Positions 18,629 through 28,811 of a DNA stretch of 64,000 nucleotides are shown here, piece by piece. Under the pieces are notes generated by a model. The model saw nothing but the letters and a program-made list of their open reading frames with translations. It was not told where the DNA came from and searched no databases. Numbering within the stretch: position 1 is the first letter of the stretch; each line of letters begins with the position of its first letter. The translations under genes were made by a program, and so were the position numbers. Source of the stretch: Nymphalis io (Eukaryota; Arthropoda; Insecta; Lepidoptera; Nymphalidae); NCBI RefSeq assembly GCF_905147045.1, contig NC_065895.1, positions 2,981,001 through 3,045,000 of the forward strand, written 5' to 3'.

Positions 18629-21527
18629 ATTTTTTTTGTATCTCCAGACGTGACTATCACTATCCGTGCCTTTGTTGTAATGAGCAAATGTTATCTCTAG
18701 AAGGGATATTTGATAACAGCCACCCAATTATTTTATTTATTTAACGTCGTTGTAATTTTAAACATACATTTACATTGGTCTATGTCTATGTGTGTGTTAG
18801 ATGTATGCGTGAAATCTTTATTATATTGGGATACGTAATCAATGACAAAATTAAGTAATTACAAACACGATAAATTTCTTTAGCCCGTTTTACTTTACGG
18901 TAGTTTTTACTTTGACCATCAATAAGGAGGTAAATGTAAATAATAATAATCAATACTTCTATAGGGAATAAATATATGCCTTAATATCTATGTAATCAGA
19001 AATAACTTACCCCTTCCAAATACCAAGCATCGGGTATCATAAAACGCTTGCTGAGCCTCGACTTTGCAGACGAATGGTAGACTTAAATAGCATTCATATG
19101 TCTTGATCTCACCAGCCCTTGTCATAACATCGCATCCTTTATCATAACTCATCAAACTCAGATGTCTACTATTCAGATCTTCCACTAAAATATTATTAAA
19201 AAAACTTATCTACATTTACATTATAATAGCTGAAGTCTCTGTTTTATTTTAACACGCTACTCTGGAACTACAAGTTCGATTTATAAAAAAAATATTTTTG
19301 CGTTCGATATCCGATATTGAAAAACTTTATATAAAGGCTCATAGTGTATGTGAAATTGTACGAAACAGACACCTTATCTTATCTATTCTAAATCCAGTAT
19401 ATCCGAGCGGTATAGCTAGTTATTTTAAAAAAGAGCCATTATTTTTAATAATAATAGTGTTGGTCTCAAATATAGTCTTTATGCTGGCCAAAATATTCCT
19501 ACCATTTTAGTGCTTCTGGATGGTGGATGTTATATGTGCATACAAATTTACATCCTTCGTCGCTGAGCAGGAAATGAATTATAAACACATAGGCACGATA
19601 AAGTCAGTGATACTGGTGGTAGAGCTTTGTGCAAGCTCGTCTGGGTAGGTACCACCCACTCATCAGATATTCTACCGCAAAACAGCAGTACTTGCTATTG
19701 TTGTGTTCCGATTTAAAGGATGAGTGTGCCAGTGTAATTACAGGCACAAGGGACATAAAATCTTAGTTCCCAAGGTTGGTGGCGCATTGGCTATGTAAGC
19801 GATGGTTGACATTTCTTACAATGCCAATGTCTAAGGGCGTTTGGTGACCACTTACCATCAGGCGGCCCATATGCTCGTCCGCCTTCCTATTCTATAAAAA
19901 AAAAGTGATGCTTGCTCGCATTTAAACCCCTGAGATTTTATTACGGACTATCTTGTTATTTATTATCACACACAATACGCAAGCCTATACTAAAACTAAC
20001 AAACTTAAAACTAATACTAACAATTAATTAAAGGTTGTTCTTCAGCTGAGTCGTGAGTCATTCCATCATATTTGATCCAAACAAAGTTTCTCAGATCTGG
20101 GTAAGCTTTGAACATGCCATGAACTTGAGACACGTCATGGTCAGATTTTGGTACCATCACAGAGGCTCCTTCGAGCTTGCAAATCGATTCTGCTCGTGAA
20201 AACATAACACTCTCGATATGGAACTTATAGAAGGCATCAGTGTTCCGATTGTAAATATAATCCGTCCGAAACTGTTTTGTATACGTTACATGAATTTCTG
20301 TAATAAGATTAACATTTAATTATTTACTACATCAAAGTTAGAATTGAACAAAACGAAACGAAAATTTATATAAAACGCGATCCATGTTCCCTTGATAGAC
20401 AAGCTGCTAGGTCTGATAGGCAAGACTGCGTGGAAGTAAGCACAGGTGCACTCCTTGTTTTATTACTCTCATAACCCGATAGAACGGCAATTCGACACGG
20501 TTGACAAGACCAGCTCCGAAAACGACTTCTCATGCTTTCCGGGACTCGGAAATATAAATGATGCTAACTACCATACCCCATACTGATACAAAGAAATAAT
20601 TTAATAGGTTTCTTTAATAATTATAATTTTTATAATATTCAACAATACGCAAGGCAATTTTAATAGTAATCCTAACAATTAATATATAATACAAGTTGAC
20701 TTGAGGAGCTTAATAAAATACTAAATATACTGAAATGTCCGTCCGTCCGTCCGTAACAGCCTGTGAATGTCCCACTGCTGGGCTAAAGGCCTCCTCTCCT
20801 CTTTTTAAGGAGAAGGTTTGGAGCTTATTCCACCACGCTGCTCCAATGCGGGTTGGTAGAATTCACATGTGGCAGAATTTCAGTGAAATTAGACACATGC
20901 AGGTTTCCTCACGATGTTTTCCTTCACCGTAAAGCACGAGATGAATTATAATCACAAATTAAGCACATGAAAATTCAGTGGTGCTTGCCCGGGTTTGAAC
21001 CCACGATCATCGGTTAAGATTCACGCGTTCTTACCACAGGGCCATCTCGACTTACTAAAATGTAACTTTATTATATTTCTTAACATTCTCTTTATTCAAT
21101 TAATACGTATAATAATCATGACCTATGTTACAAGTTCATTGATAATCTTTATTATCATCAATTCCTAAATATTGTATTCTTGGACTATTTAAGTTAAGTT
21201 CATACAACAAAAAATTTTCGACCTTTCTTATGATCATTGTTCAGCGGGTTTAGTTAAACACTGATTTATCTCTTTCTGTCATTATTACTTTAACATTGGA
21301 AAGAATAAGACACAGCATTGTTTAACATATCACCCCCTAAAAACATTTATAAATGAGGCCGTTAATTTGTTACTGCATAAAAAATTATGTCGGAGAAAAG
21401 TAAGAACAGTAGCACGTCTATTTATCTAAAAGTTATCTATTACTTGTAAAAAATAATTATAATATACCTTACCGATTATATTTATAAGGACTAAAATAAA
21501 TAAACACTTATTTTCACGCCAAAACAT
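16543..21527 (-). CDS. Dual-CRD C-type lectin (immulectin-like), complete, 5 exons
   Basis: Secreted hemolymph-type lectin that would bind microbial sugars and promote hemocyte responses (family knowledge from lepidopteran immulectins). Coding exons in transcript order: 21473-21527, 20022-20297, 19011-19184, 17379-17639, 16543-16712. Every junction is AG/GT with matching phase and the exons sum to 936 bases: 311 residues plus TGA, normal for two-CRD lepidopteran lectins. The start ATG at 21527 has an AAAATG context and opens a signal peptide (basic start, then LFILVLINII). CRD1 covers residues about 19-155 (FYKF, CKLEGA, CDVM, LPFVCKVE). CRD2 covers about 172-311 (CYKIP, CRAEGAHLAIL, FVGIRAE, EAGYSQW, EPNN, EYCG, NDVNC, FICE). 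CRD2 keeps its disulfide cysteines and an EPN motif, which in the family favours mannose-type ligands. The gene is convergent with the integrin alpha gene. Confidence 0.93.
16827..17094 (+). repeat. Family A SINE with perfect 15-bp target-site duplication
   Basis: Plus-sense copy starting AGCCGAGATGGCCTAGTG and ending CATGTTACTGTACTG, flanked by identical TAATCAAGCTATCAA at 16812-16826 and 17095-17109. This fixes the element ends and confirms retroposition. It lies in intron 4 of the lectin, antisense to that gene. The head has a small deletion around box A but box B (GGGTTCAAGCCC) is intact. Confidence 0.95.
17872..18168 (-). repeat. Family B interspersed repeat, full length
   Basis: Well-preserved copy opening with a T-run and ATAGAATAGGAAGGCGGACG, ending GCTTGCACAAAGCTCTACC. 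It lies in lectin intron 3 and is one of the best templates for the family consensus. Confidence 0.92.
18579..18623. repeat. (TA)n microsatellite
   Basis: More than 20 uninterrupted TA dinucleotides within lectin intron 3, followed by an AATTTTATTTTTTTT stretch. Confidence 0.95.
19011..20297 (-). CDS. Lectin CRD1 (exons 2 and 3), degenerate sugar site
   Basis: Exons 20022-20297 and 19011-19184 encode the first C-type lectin domain of the dual-CRD protein. The fold landmarks C-x-LEGA, the C in DKGCDVM, ECYLSLP and FVCK are visible. The sugar-contact motif that should precede the third cysteine (EPN or QPD) is absent, and the region between Trp (FVWIKYDG) and CDVM is shorter than usual. The donor at 20021 is GTTAGT and joins to TGGAAG in phase, giving INLEDLN. 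CRD1 is probably structural or has changed ligand (inference). Confidence 0.85.
19505..19955 (-). repeat. Old family A SINE split by a family B insertion
   Basis: Flanking pieces 19505-19611 (ending AAATGAATTATAAACACATAGGCACGATAAAGTCAGTGAT) and 19904-19955 (AGTGATGCTTGCTCGCATTTAAACCCC) are consecutive parts of a minus-sense family A copy. They are separated by the family B copy at 19612-19903. It lies in lectin intron 2. Confidence 0.7.
19612..19903 (+). mobile_element. Family B insertion with AGTGAT duplication
   Basis: Full-length plus-sense family B from ACTGGTGGTAGAGC to CCTATTCTATAAAAAAAA. The flanking AGTGAT occurs at 19606-19611 and 19904-19909, and the A-run precedes the second copy. 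This is the pattern of LINE-mobilised retroposition and gives the 3' end of family B directly. Confidence 0.85.
20400..20570 (-). repeat. Degraded family C SINE fragment
   Basis: AGCACAGGTGCACTCC, ACTCTCATAACCCGATAGAACGGCAATTCGACACGG and CTTTCCGGGACTCGG follow the family C body on the minus strand with many changes. It lies in lectin intron 1. Confidence 0.5.
20750..21053 (-). repeat. Family A SINE, full length
   Basis: Minus-sense copy in lectin intron 1, with intact box A and B equivalents (GGGTTTGAACCC and GGCCATCTCG). It is preceded by a short (GTCC)n run at 20737-20752. Confidence 0.92.
21241..21340 (+). mobile_element. Family D MITE-like element
   Basis: About 100 bp with imperfect terminal inverted repeats: CAGCGGGTTTAGTTAAACACTG at the left and GTTTAACATATCACCCCC at the right. 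The interior has TCTCTTTCTGTCATTATTACTTTAACATTGGAAAGAATAAG. Related copies lie at 25188-25289 and 37743-37825. It lies in lectin intron 1. Confidence 0.6.
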
Positions 21528-21578
21528 TTTAACTTCAATACCGACTTCGTCTATTGAGATAATTGGACATACTAAGGA

Positions 21579-21597
21579 ATTTATACGTCCGATAAGG
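21579..21597 (-). promoter_or_regulatory. Lectin core promoter candidates: TATA and GATA
   Basis: On the minus strand, a TATAAAT box lies at 21585-21579, about 52-58 bases before the lectin ATG. This would place initiation about 25 bases upstream of the start codon. A GATA-type site (GATAAGG on the plus strand, 21591-21597) sits beside it and another GATAA lies near 21618. GATA factors drive many fat-body and hemocyte immune genes in insects, so this fits, but it rests on short motifs. Confidence 0.45.
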
Positions 21598-21946
21598 TAT
21601 TTTAGTTTATATTTAAAGATAATAAATTTGAGTAAATAATGAGTAAATTAGTACGCAGTTGGTGTAAACAACAATAATTTATTTAATGTTCTTATTATAT
21701 TACATAAATATGATACGATTTCTAGAAATATTTTACGCTCGAATTTCAAATTCCTTAGTCAGTTTGATTCTATTTTATTTCTTAGTGTGCATATTTGGAG
21801 ATAAACTTGAACTGTGTATGTACATACATTTGTTTATGATATCTTTTCGTATAATATTGCTTCTAAGGGTATTGAAATATGAGATAATTATAGTGTGGGC
21901 AAATAATAACACACTGGGTTATAAATACATAGATGTTATGTTGATT

Positions 21947-22250
21947 GACTGCCCCGTTGATCGAGTAGCTAGATATGAGGCTGCAGATCCCGAGGTTCTT
22001 GGTTCAAGCCCCAGGCCGGAATAATAAAAAGTTATTGGGTTTTCCTCGAAGTTGGAAAGCATGTAAAGCCGTTGCGCCTGCCCCTGAACTCTCTCCGATC
22101 GTGTCGGATTGTCGTCCCGTCAGTTTATGAGTGAGGGAATAGAGTGCATCTGTGTTTGCGCATACACTTGTGCTCTATAATATGTCCCGCGCAGTTGGCT
22201 AATCCATCTTGAGGTGGCCTCCGTCGATCATGAGGACATTATCATATTTA
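21947..22250 (+). repeat. Family C SINE
   Basis: Plus-sense copy with a head of GACTGCCCCGTTGATCGAGTAG, box B GGTTCAAGCCCC, a body with TCGTGTCGGATTGTCGTCCC and the end GTCGATCATGAGGACATT. Slightly shortened. It lies upstream of the lectin and in the 3' flank of nemo. Confidence 0.82.
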
Positions 22251-22663
22251 ATAGATTTTTCGTCAAAAAGTTGTCTTTGGACTTTGTACGCTTTGGGCTC
22301 ATTATTTTATAGGTAATGTAAATGAATAATAAAGCAATATCTTTTAAGATGTTATGTACTCTTGTGGCTGAAGTGACTGTTGATGGCCTTTGTTTCTTTG
22401 TTTTCTTTTGAGATAATTTTAGTTTTACGTTTAAAAGATGATTTTAATTTATATTATATAATACTTCGTACAATCAAAATAACATGTAAATATGAGTAGA
22501 TTCATAAATAATTGAACAGTCTATGTTTAAAAATATTTAAATTATCAAATCAATACTTGTTATAATATGATTATACGTCAGGCAATAAAAACACATTTCT
22601 TGTATTATTACCTGTGTCAATAGTAAAATAAAACCAATTGTACATATAAGTAGTATATATACT

Positions 22664-22856
22664 TTACTATACCACCCACTCATCAAATATTCAACCGCAA
22701 AACAGCAGTACTTGGTATTGTTGTGTTCCGGTTTGAAGGGTGAGTGAGCGAGTGTAATTACAGGCCCATGGGACATAACATCTTAGTTCTCAAGGTTGGT
22801 GACGCATTGATGATGTAAGCGATGGATATGGATGGGCGATGGTGACCACTTACTAC
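22664..22856 (+). repeat. Truncated family B repeat
   Basis: Starts internally at ACCACCCACTCATCAAATATTC and runs to TGGTGACCACTTACTACTAAAAAAAA. The centre-right part is partly deleted and the head is missing. Confidence 0.75.
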
Positions 22857-23164
22857 TAAAAAAAACTATAAAAAGGAGGCTACTTTGTTTGTTCAATATC
22901 GAAGTGTTACACTTTCTTATTTAAAATTAACCATAATTTTATTCGCAACACTAAATGCAATTTCATAAGCAACACACAGATACTTTCGTGAACAGAATAA
23001 ATAAAAATTCAACAATTCATTGTATGCAAACACAACACGCAATAATATAAAAGTAACTTATTTTTAAGGCTTATTTCCAAAGGCATTTACTAAAATAAAA
23101 ACAGATTATTAAAACATAGCACATCTACTCTTACTTTTATTCGTTTATTATACTTGAGCTTCGT

Positions 23165-23405
23165 ACCCGACATCACGTCGCCTTTTTTTATTGCTGGAAA
23201 AACGTCTTACGCGTTTCCCCCACGGGAACAGTGGGGGGTATATGGAGCTCGCCGGTGTCCAAAGCGCCGAGTGCGCGCCAAACATCGGAATACCCACTAA
23301 AAAACCAGCGCTACCCTTTCCGTCTTAGCGAGGAGCGCCACGGGATCGCTTTCGCATGATACCGTGACGCTCTGACTACACATCGTCGCCTCCATTCGCC
23401 TAAAA
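23165..23405 (-). repeat. GC-rich repeat-like block, probably LINE 3' fragment
   Basis: About 240 GC-rich bases in an AT-rich flank. On the minus strand it includes GAAAGGGTAGCGCTGG, TTTTTTAGTGGGTATTCCG and GGGGGAAACGCGTAAGACG, a combination I recall from the 3' ends of lepidopteran non-LTR elements. There is no conserved open frame. The assignment is tentative. Confidence 0.4.
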
Positions 23406-25187
23406 CTTGGAATAAATAGTATAATTTGAAATAAAAATGTTTATACTCCAATTAATACAATTGCGTTGCCTGCGTAGAAGGGTTATTGACTAGGAGCAAA
23501 TACCAAAGGACATTCTAAGTTTAATCACTGACAGATTTATGTTAGGTTTGATAGCCCGCCAGGCTCCACACAAATTTGCTTAGAACGTAGCCTACGTTTA
23601 TCTAATACAGTATTTTTGTCATTTTATGTGTACCTTATTAAACACTTACAATGAGAGACGGGCGCCTTTCAATAACTCTTTTCTCTTCATATTGATTACT
23701 TGATTATTAAACGTTACTGATTATTAGGGCAGGATAAAAAATAAAACCTCAAAATATATTTATGCCATAGTTTTATTGTTACAGTGTCGAGCCCGGATGT
23801 CACAGCTCTACGCCGGGGCCCGCTACACTACCGACTACACAGATAACTACAAACTGTCTTCCATTCTATCATATATAGCTCAGTTCATTGCTTGAACATA
23901 AAACAAATCTATACATATTTATACATATTAAGAATAATCGTAGAGAAAAGCGTACATATTGATTAAAAACTTCGCCGTCACATGGTTTTATTTGTTATCT
24001 GTATTTTGCATACGTAAATATCAATCGACGAAGTTCTCAAGCAGTGTGTACGCTTAATATCATTTAAAAAAAATGTGTTTAGAATCATCTTAAACGAAGA
24101 TCAACGAAGAAAAGCAATAAACTGAGCTATCTGAAAAACTATTCAGAACAACGATAAGTCTAAACATTTACACGAACATCATCTATTCTATATTTAACTT
24201 ATGTTAATTCTAGTTAATAAAACGTTAACCGTTTTACATAAGATCTGTATACATTAAAAAAATTATAAATTGCTGTGAGACAGGTTGCATATTATCCGTG
24301 TTGCCGTCGACACGACGCTACAAAATCATTACATTAGTTTTGGCAGTTTGCAAAAATGGTAAAATGCAACTAACTCCGTACACGACAGAAACACGTATCA
24401 AATATATTTACATAGTCCAGTTTCTGTTTCATTTTTTTTTTTTATTATCATTTTCAATATATCAAATAAACATCAATAACTAACGAGTCCATCGCGCCAA
24501 AAACAAACTAAAACTATGATACACGTAATCGTCGATAAGTATAATTATCGCAAAGCAAACATTCCTAATACACGTGGTATTATTATGTGAACATGTTTTG
24601 GGCATTATATTATATTAATCGATACAGCCGTTCGGTATTAATCTAAGTTACGTTTACCTTAATCACGATTATCAGTGCACAAAATACCTACTATTTACAT
24701 AACCGGTAAATAAGTTTAAAACGAATCGTTTGACTTACGATCGAACAATTCTTATGTTGTTTTTTTTTTTATTACTACTATCATTAAAAGTAAATAAACG
24801 AATAATCAAATAAAGAACACAAATAAGGGCAGAGGCTTAATTAATACGAAATTAAAAAATCTTATCACGTCTCTAATATTTACAGGATAAAAGGATATTG
24901 ATTAAAGACGTACCTCTAACATACGTCAGTGCATCAGCGTTGGCGTTATAAAGGAAAAGAAATGCGTGACGCCTTAAGAACTAAAAACCGTGTGCTTACG
25001 ATCTTGTTAGAACTTAAAAATATACGAGATCTCTGAAAGTTTGGAAACGAAATACGCATATTAAATAAAATGAGAAGCGTTTAAACGCAAGTTTTAAAAC
25101 ATGGGACAAATTAAAGTCGATCGAGGCTAAATATTTACATTGGACAATCGGAAATTTAACAAATAACGGACTTACTTATATACTTTG

Positions 25188-25289
25188 TTTAGCGGGTGAT
25201 TAGTTAAACGATGCCGTCTTCTTCTTTCGAATTTTAAATCGATAATGATAGAAAGAGAAAAATCAGTGTTTAGCTAAACAGCCGCTAAG
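25188..25289 (-). mobile_element. Family D MITE-like element
   Basis: Best copy of family D. Its ends are TTTAGCGGGTGATTAGTTAAAC and, at the other end, GTTTAGCTAAACAGCCGCTAAG: inverted repeats of about 20 bp with a few mismatches. The centre carries TCTTCTTCTTTCGAATTTT and GATAGAAAGAGAAAAATCAGTG, the reverse of the copies at 21241 and 37743. Confidence 0.7.
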
Positions 25290-27548
25290 CAGTTTATAAG
25301 TTAAATACATTTTAATATTGACTCGTACTTAATTAAATCGCTTGTATCTATCGTGTTATGCATTTTGATGTCAACGACTTTCGCTTTGAATACATTCAAG
25401 TGTAATAGCGATTATAAAGCGTATAATAATAAAAATACAATTGTATATACAAGTCGAACTGACTGCGGGAGGTGTTTGAGTCAAATAACTACACTTACTG
25501 AATCACAGTGACAGTTTACTGAGTTAAGGCAAGGTGGGTCCGTAGCGGTCCGAACGCACTCTCTATAAATACACGCAATATGAATGATCTGTTTAACTTC
25601 TCGTGTTATAATGTAAGAGTCGATTAGCAAATATAATGAATTAACATTCAAACGATTGAGCTAAAATTTTGCCTAACTTTTGGTGATTATGGCAACACTA
25701 TCTAGTATGATATTTTTGAATTGATTCGAAATTGCTACTAAATAAAAGCTTGGTTGAAAAGGTTTTTTTTAATATATATATAACCTTATTATTTTTCATT
25801 ATTGAGCACAAATTAAAAAATAATAAAATTGATCTTGTCATAGAGCGTGTATTTATCAGTGAGCGGCGCAGACACGCTTCCTTTTGTACCATCAATCGTA
25901 TTTGGTCGTACCGTTATGATAAGGTCCATATTCCCTTGTAACGGTACACCAAACCGCCAATCTAATCGTGCGGGATATTACAAAGGCTCAATCGATACAA
26001 GAGCCTAACTAACACTAGTCATATATTTACATATTTTTTATTAATTTTTTTTTTATTATATTTTATATAGCTTTGAACTAGTTTTAAGGCTACGTCTCTT
26101 GACATGCACACAGTTTCCCCTATACTATATTATGTTAGCAGCGTGATGCAGAACGTTTACTAAATTAAACACAAATGGAAACATCGATATCGATAAATGA
26201 AAATATACACACACACTCGTGTCACGCACACTAACACACAGTTACGTAATACATCTAATACGCTATAAATGCTTGACCTCAATATGTATCGGTTAAAGTT
26301 ACATCACTATACAATAATATACACTACGGCGTTGATATAACATACTTTTTCCCTTACTATTTCCTTGTGTTTCTGGTATTTAATAAATTCTAATCTAACC
26401 TAACTACGTAAAAATGTTCAGTCGATGTTACATACAATGGTGTATAGAGTAAGCTTATTATAAATGTAAAGCTCCGTACAGACTGCGGTCTGTCGAGATT
26501 CCAGAATCCGCATGAGACTGCGATCTAAGTTAAGTACGAAGCCGAAATCTGTACGAGGCTTCAAATAGACAAAGAACACAACAAAAAAAAAAAATCAAAT
26601 CGATAAAATTAATGCAATACCGCTATATTATATTGCAACATTTATTGCTTGCAATGTCCATACTGTCAGGCACACACACGCGTATACTACATAGAATCGC
26701 AAATATAAGGAATCGTTCACATCTGAGCGACCACGCGACAGTGTTCAATAAGTTACATTTATACTTATAAGGTAGCATTCTTCGACTGTCCCGTTGCTGT
26801 ATATAGAGATTTACTTACGATTCGCTTGGTCGTGCAGGTCTGATAGACCCTAGTATGAATTACTATACCTACCTACATATAAAGCAATCGGTTACATTGA
26901 ACATTACATCAAGTTTTTTTAACAAACCTTTCGCATCCCCACTAACGTTATCTGCGATTCTTTCGTTGTATCAAATCTAACTTGCGTTATATTACAATGT
27001 TTTTCCTTTTAACCTGACGTGAGCATTGGTGTTATCTAACCCTTTCATGCACAGGGTTATTTATATTTATGAATAGACAGAGATAGAACATCTGCCAATC
27101 TTGTAACTTGTAATATAGCGACAGCTAGTATTCCATCATATTCTTTGCCATATTTATCTTCCCATGCCGGTATAACTTAAATATATATTCACAAACTAAC
27201 CATAGCCTAAACCTAAACTAAGAATTTTCGAAACGGTACACATTAATTTTGGTAGCCATTTTAATTTTTTAAGGTACTCTAATTGCACTTTGTTGCACAA
27301 TTTTTATAAATTTTCTTTATTTAAATTAATGCCAATTAGTTACCATATTCGTCTTTGAAGTTTTCGATAAAAGTTTTGCTATCATATTAAGTCCTGTATA
27401 CATTAGGTAAGACAGAAAATCATATATTATATGCATGTACCTTAATCGTTTGATACTATAATTTATTTCAAGATTGATTTTTGCTTAAATCATTGTAATC
27501 AATTGTTAGAAATATATGAAGTATCCACGAATTTGTTTTCGTCTTATT

Positions 27549-27590
27549 TTTTTTTTTCATAACCCAATGTTTTTTTTTCATAACCCAATG
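27549..27590. repeat. 21-bp tandem duplication
   Basis: Two adjacent copies of a T9 run followed by CATAACCCAATG (27549-27569 and 27570-27590), in the 3' flank of nemo. Recent slippage or duplication. Confidence 0.85.
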
Positions 27591-27937
27591 ACGTATACGT
27601 AGTGATCATCCACGTTCAATGATCTAATAATCTTAAGATCAGACATTATATATTCCAAAATTTGTGATCAGCGTCTTTATAAAAACTTTCCACAATTTGC
27701 TTCAGTATTAATATTCATCTATACATACATCCCATCGATACATTTTACCCATAATATATTAAAATAAGATTTTTTTTATATTGTTGGTAATAAAAGGTCA
27801 CTTAAGGGAGAAGCAGTAATCATAAATGTCAACTGATAGTCAAACTATGAAACAGGTAGGTATGTAGATTAAAAATTCACCGCGGGTGTAACCGCTAGGC
27901 ACAGCTATCAAAGTCCGTCCGCTATAAATCGCTCTTC

Positions 27938-28000
27938 TGACGTCTGTCAGTTGGTCATATTGACATCTGTCAATTGGTCATGTTGACGTCTGTCAGTTGT
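27938..28000. repeat. 23-bp tandem repeat, about 2.7 copies
   Basis: Units beginning TGACGTCTGTCAGTTGG, TGACATCTGTCAATTGG and TGACGTCTGTCAGTT start at 27938, 27961 and 27984. Each contains the palindromic TGACGTC or a one-base variant. The array lies about 0.75 kb downstream of the nemo stop, possibly in its 3' UTR. Confidence 0.85.
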
Positions 28001-28756
28001 CAATAAACAATTGACACTGACCTTGTAATAGTGCAGTAATAATTTGAAACATCCTTACGCTGTTCTGCGCGTCAGGAATGCACTCCCTTAGCGACATAAA
28101 TTAACTTAAAAAAATTATCCGTTTTTTTTTTAAACTGAAAAGCTGATCTTCTTTTACAGCTTCAGCGATATTCATGTAAGTTTTAGTTAAAAATATATCA
28201 CATCTTACTAATGAATATAGGTCCTAAATATATTACAATCATCGTGTCGGTTTATGAGGTTCTTCATAAAAATATCTGGTTCGAATATCTTAAAGTTATA
28301 ATCGTAATGTTACGAATGCCTTGTCCAATTGTTTCTTTATTTTCGTCAAATTTAATAGTTATGTGAGATCCCTTTTGCAGTTAAACCAAGTAGTCAAATT
28401 AATGCTGAGAAATCGTATCAAAAATTAGGATAAACATCGAATACCTCAGCATAATGGTAAACCTTATGTCTTAATAGACTATTTGATTAGTCAAAGTTTT
28501 AGGCAGTTCGTATTCATCCAGTGACTCACTCGACCTTTATAAATGAGATGATTCTACCGACGGTTTGTTTAGTACAATTATCAATATACACCGACATTTC
28601 GTTTGTTTTGGTACCTTGAAATTATAAGAAGCGGTCCTTAAACAAATTGCTACACTATACATGGAATATTGAGCGTTACATGGTAAGATGTAATGTCGGT
28701 TATCGCGTGTCGTTGTATACGGCGCGTCGCTTGTCGAAGCCGCGCTTGGACTCGCG

Positions 28757-28811
28757 TCATTCCCATTGGTGCGGTGACGGCGGCAGTTCGGAGGGGTGGG
28801 CGACGGTCGAG
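28757..28811 (-). CDS. nmo: Nemo terminal coding exon (17 codons)
   Basis: Encodes STVAHPSELPPSPHQWE and TGA. The acceptor ACATTTCAG lies at 28812-28820, and the exon completes the Ser codon split after 31111. It is separated from the previous exon by a 2.3-kb intron. The conserved final peptide confirms that the 3' end of the coding region is complete. Confidence 0.97.

Larger units (their letters stand above)
22857..28756 (-). other. Nemo 3' flank / probable long 3' UTR
   Basis: Almost 6 kb downstream of the nemo stop codon without coding signatures on either strand. It is AT-rich and mostly unique, apart from the GC block at 23165, the family D element at 25188 and the tandem repeats at 27549 and 27938. 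Several minus-strand AATAAA hexamers exist (the first is at 28336-28341), so the 3' end of the mRNA cannot be fixed from sequence alone. A part of this region is expected to be nemo 3' UTR. Confidence 0.5.

Noticed and set aside
22857..24240. A separate gene between lectin and nemo
   Set aside because: No frame with domain motifs or splice structure was found; the region fits 3' UTR or intergenic DNA plus repeats.
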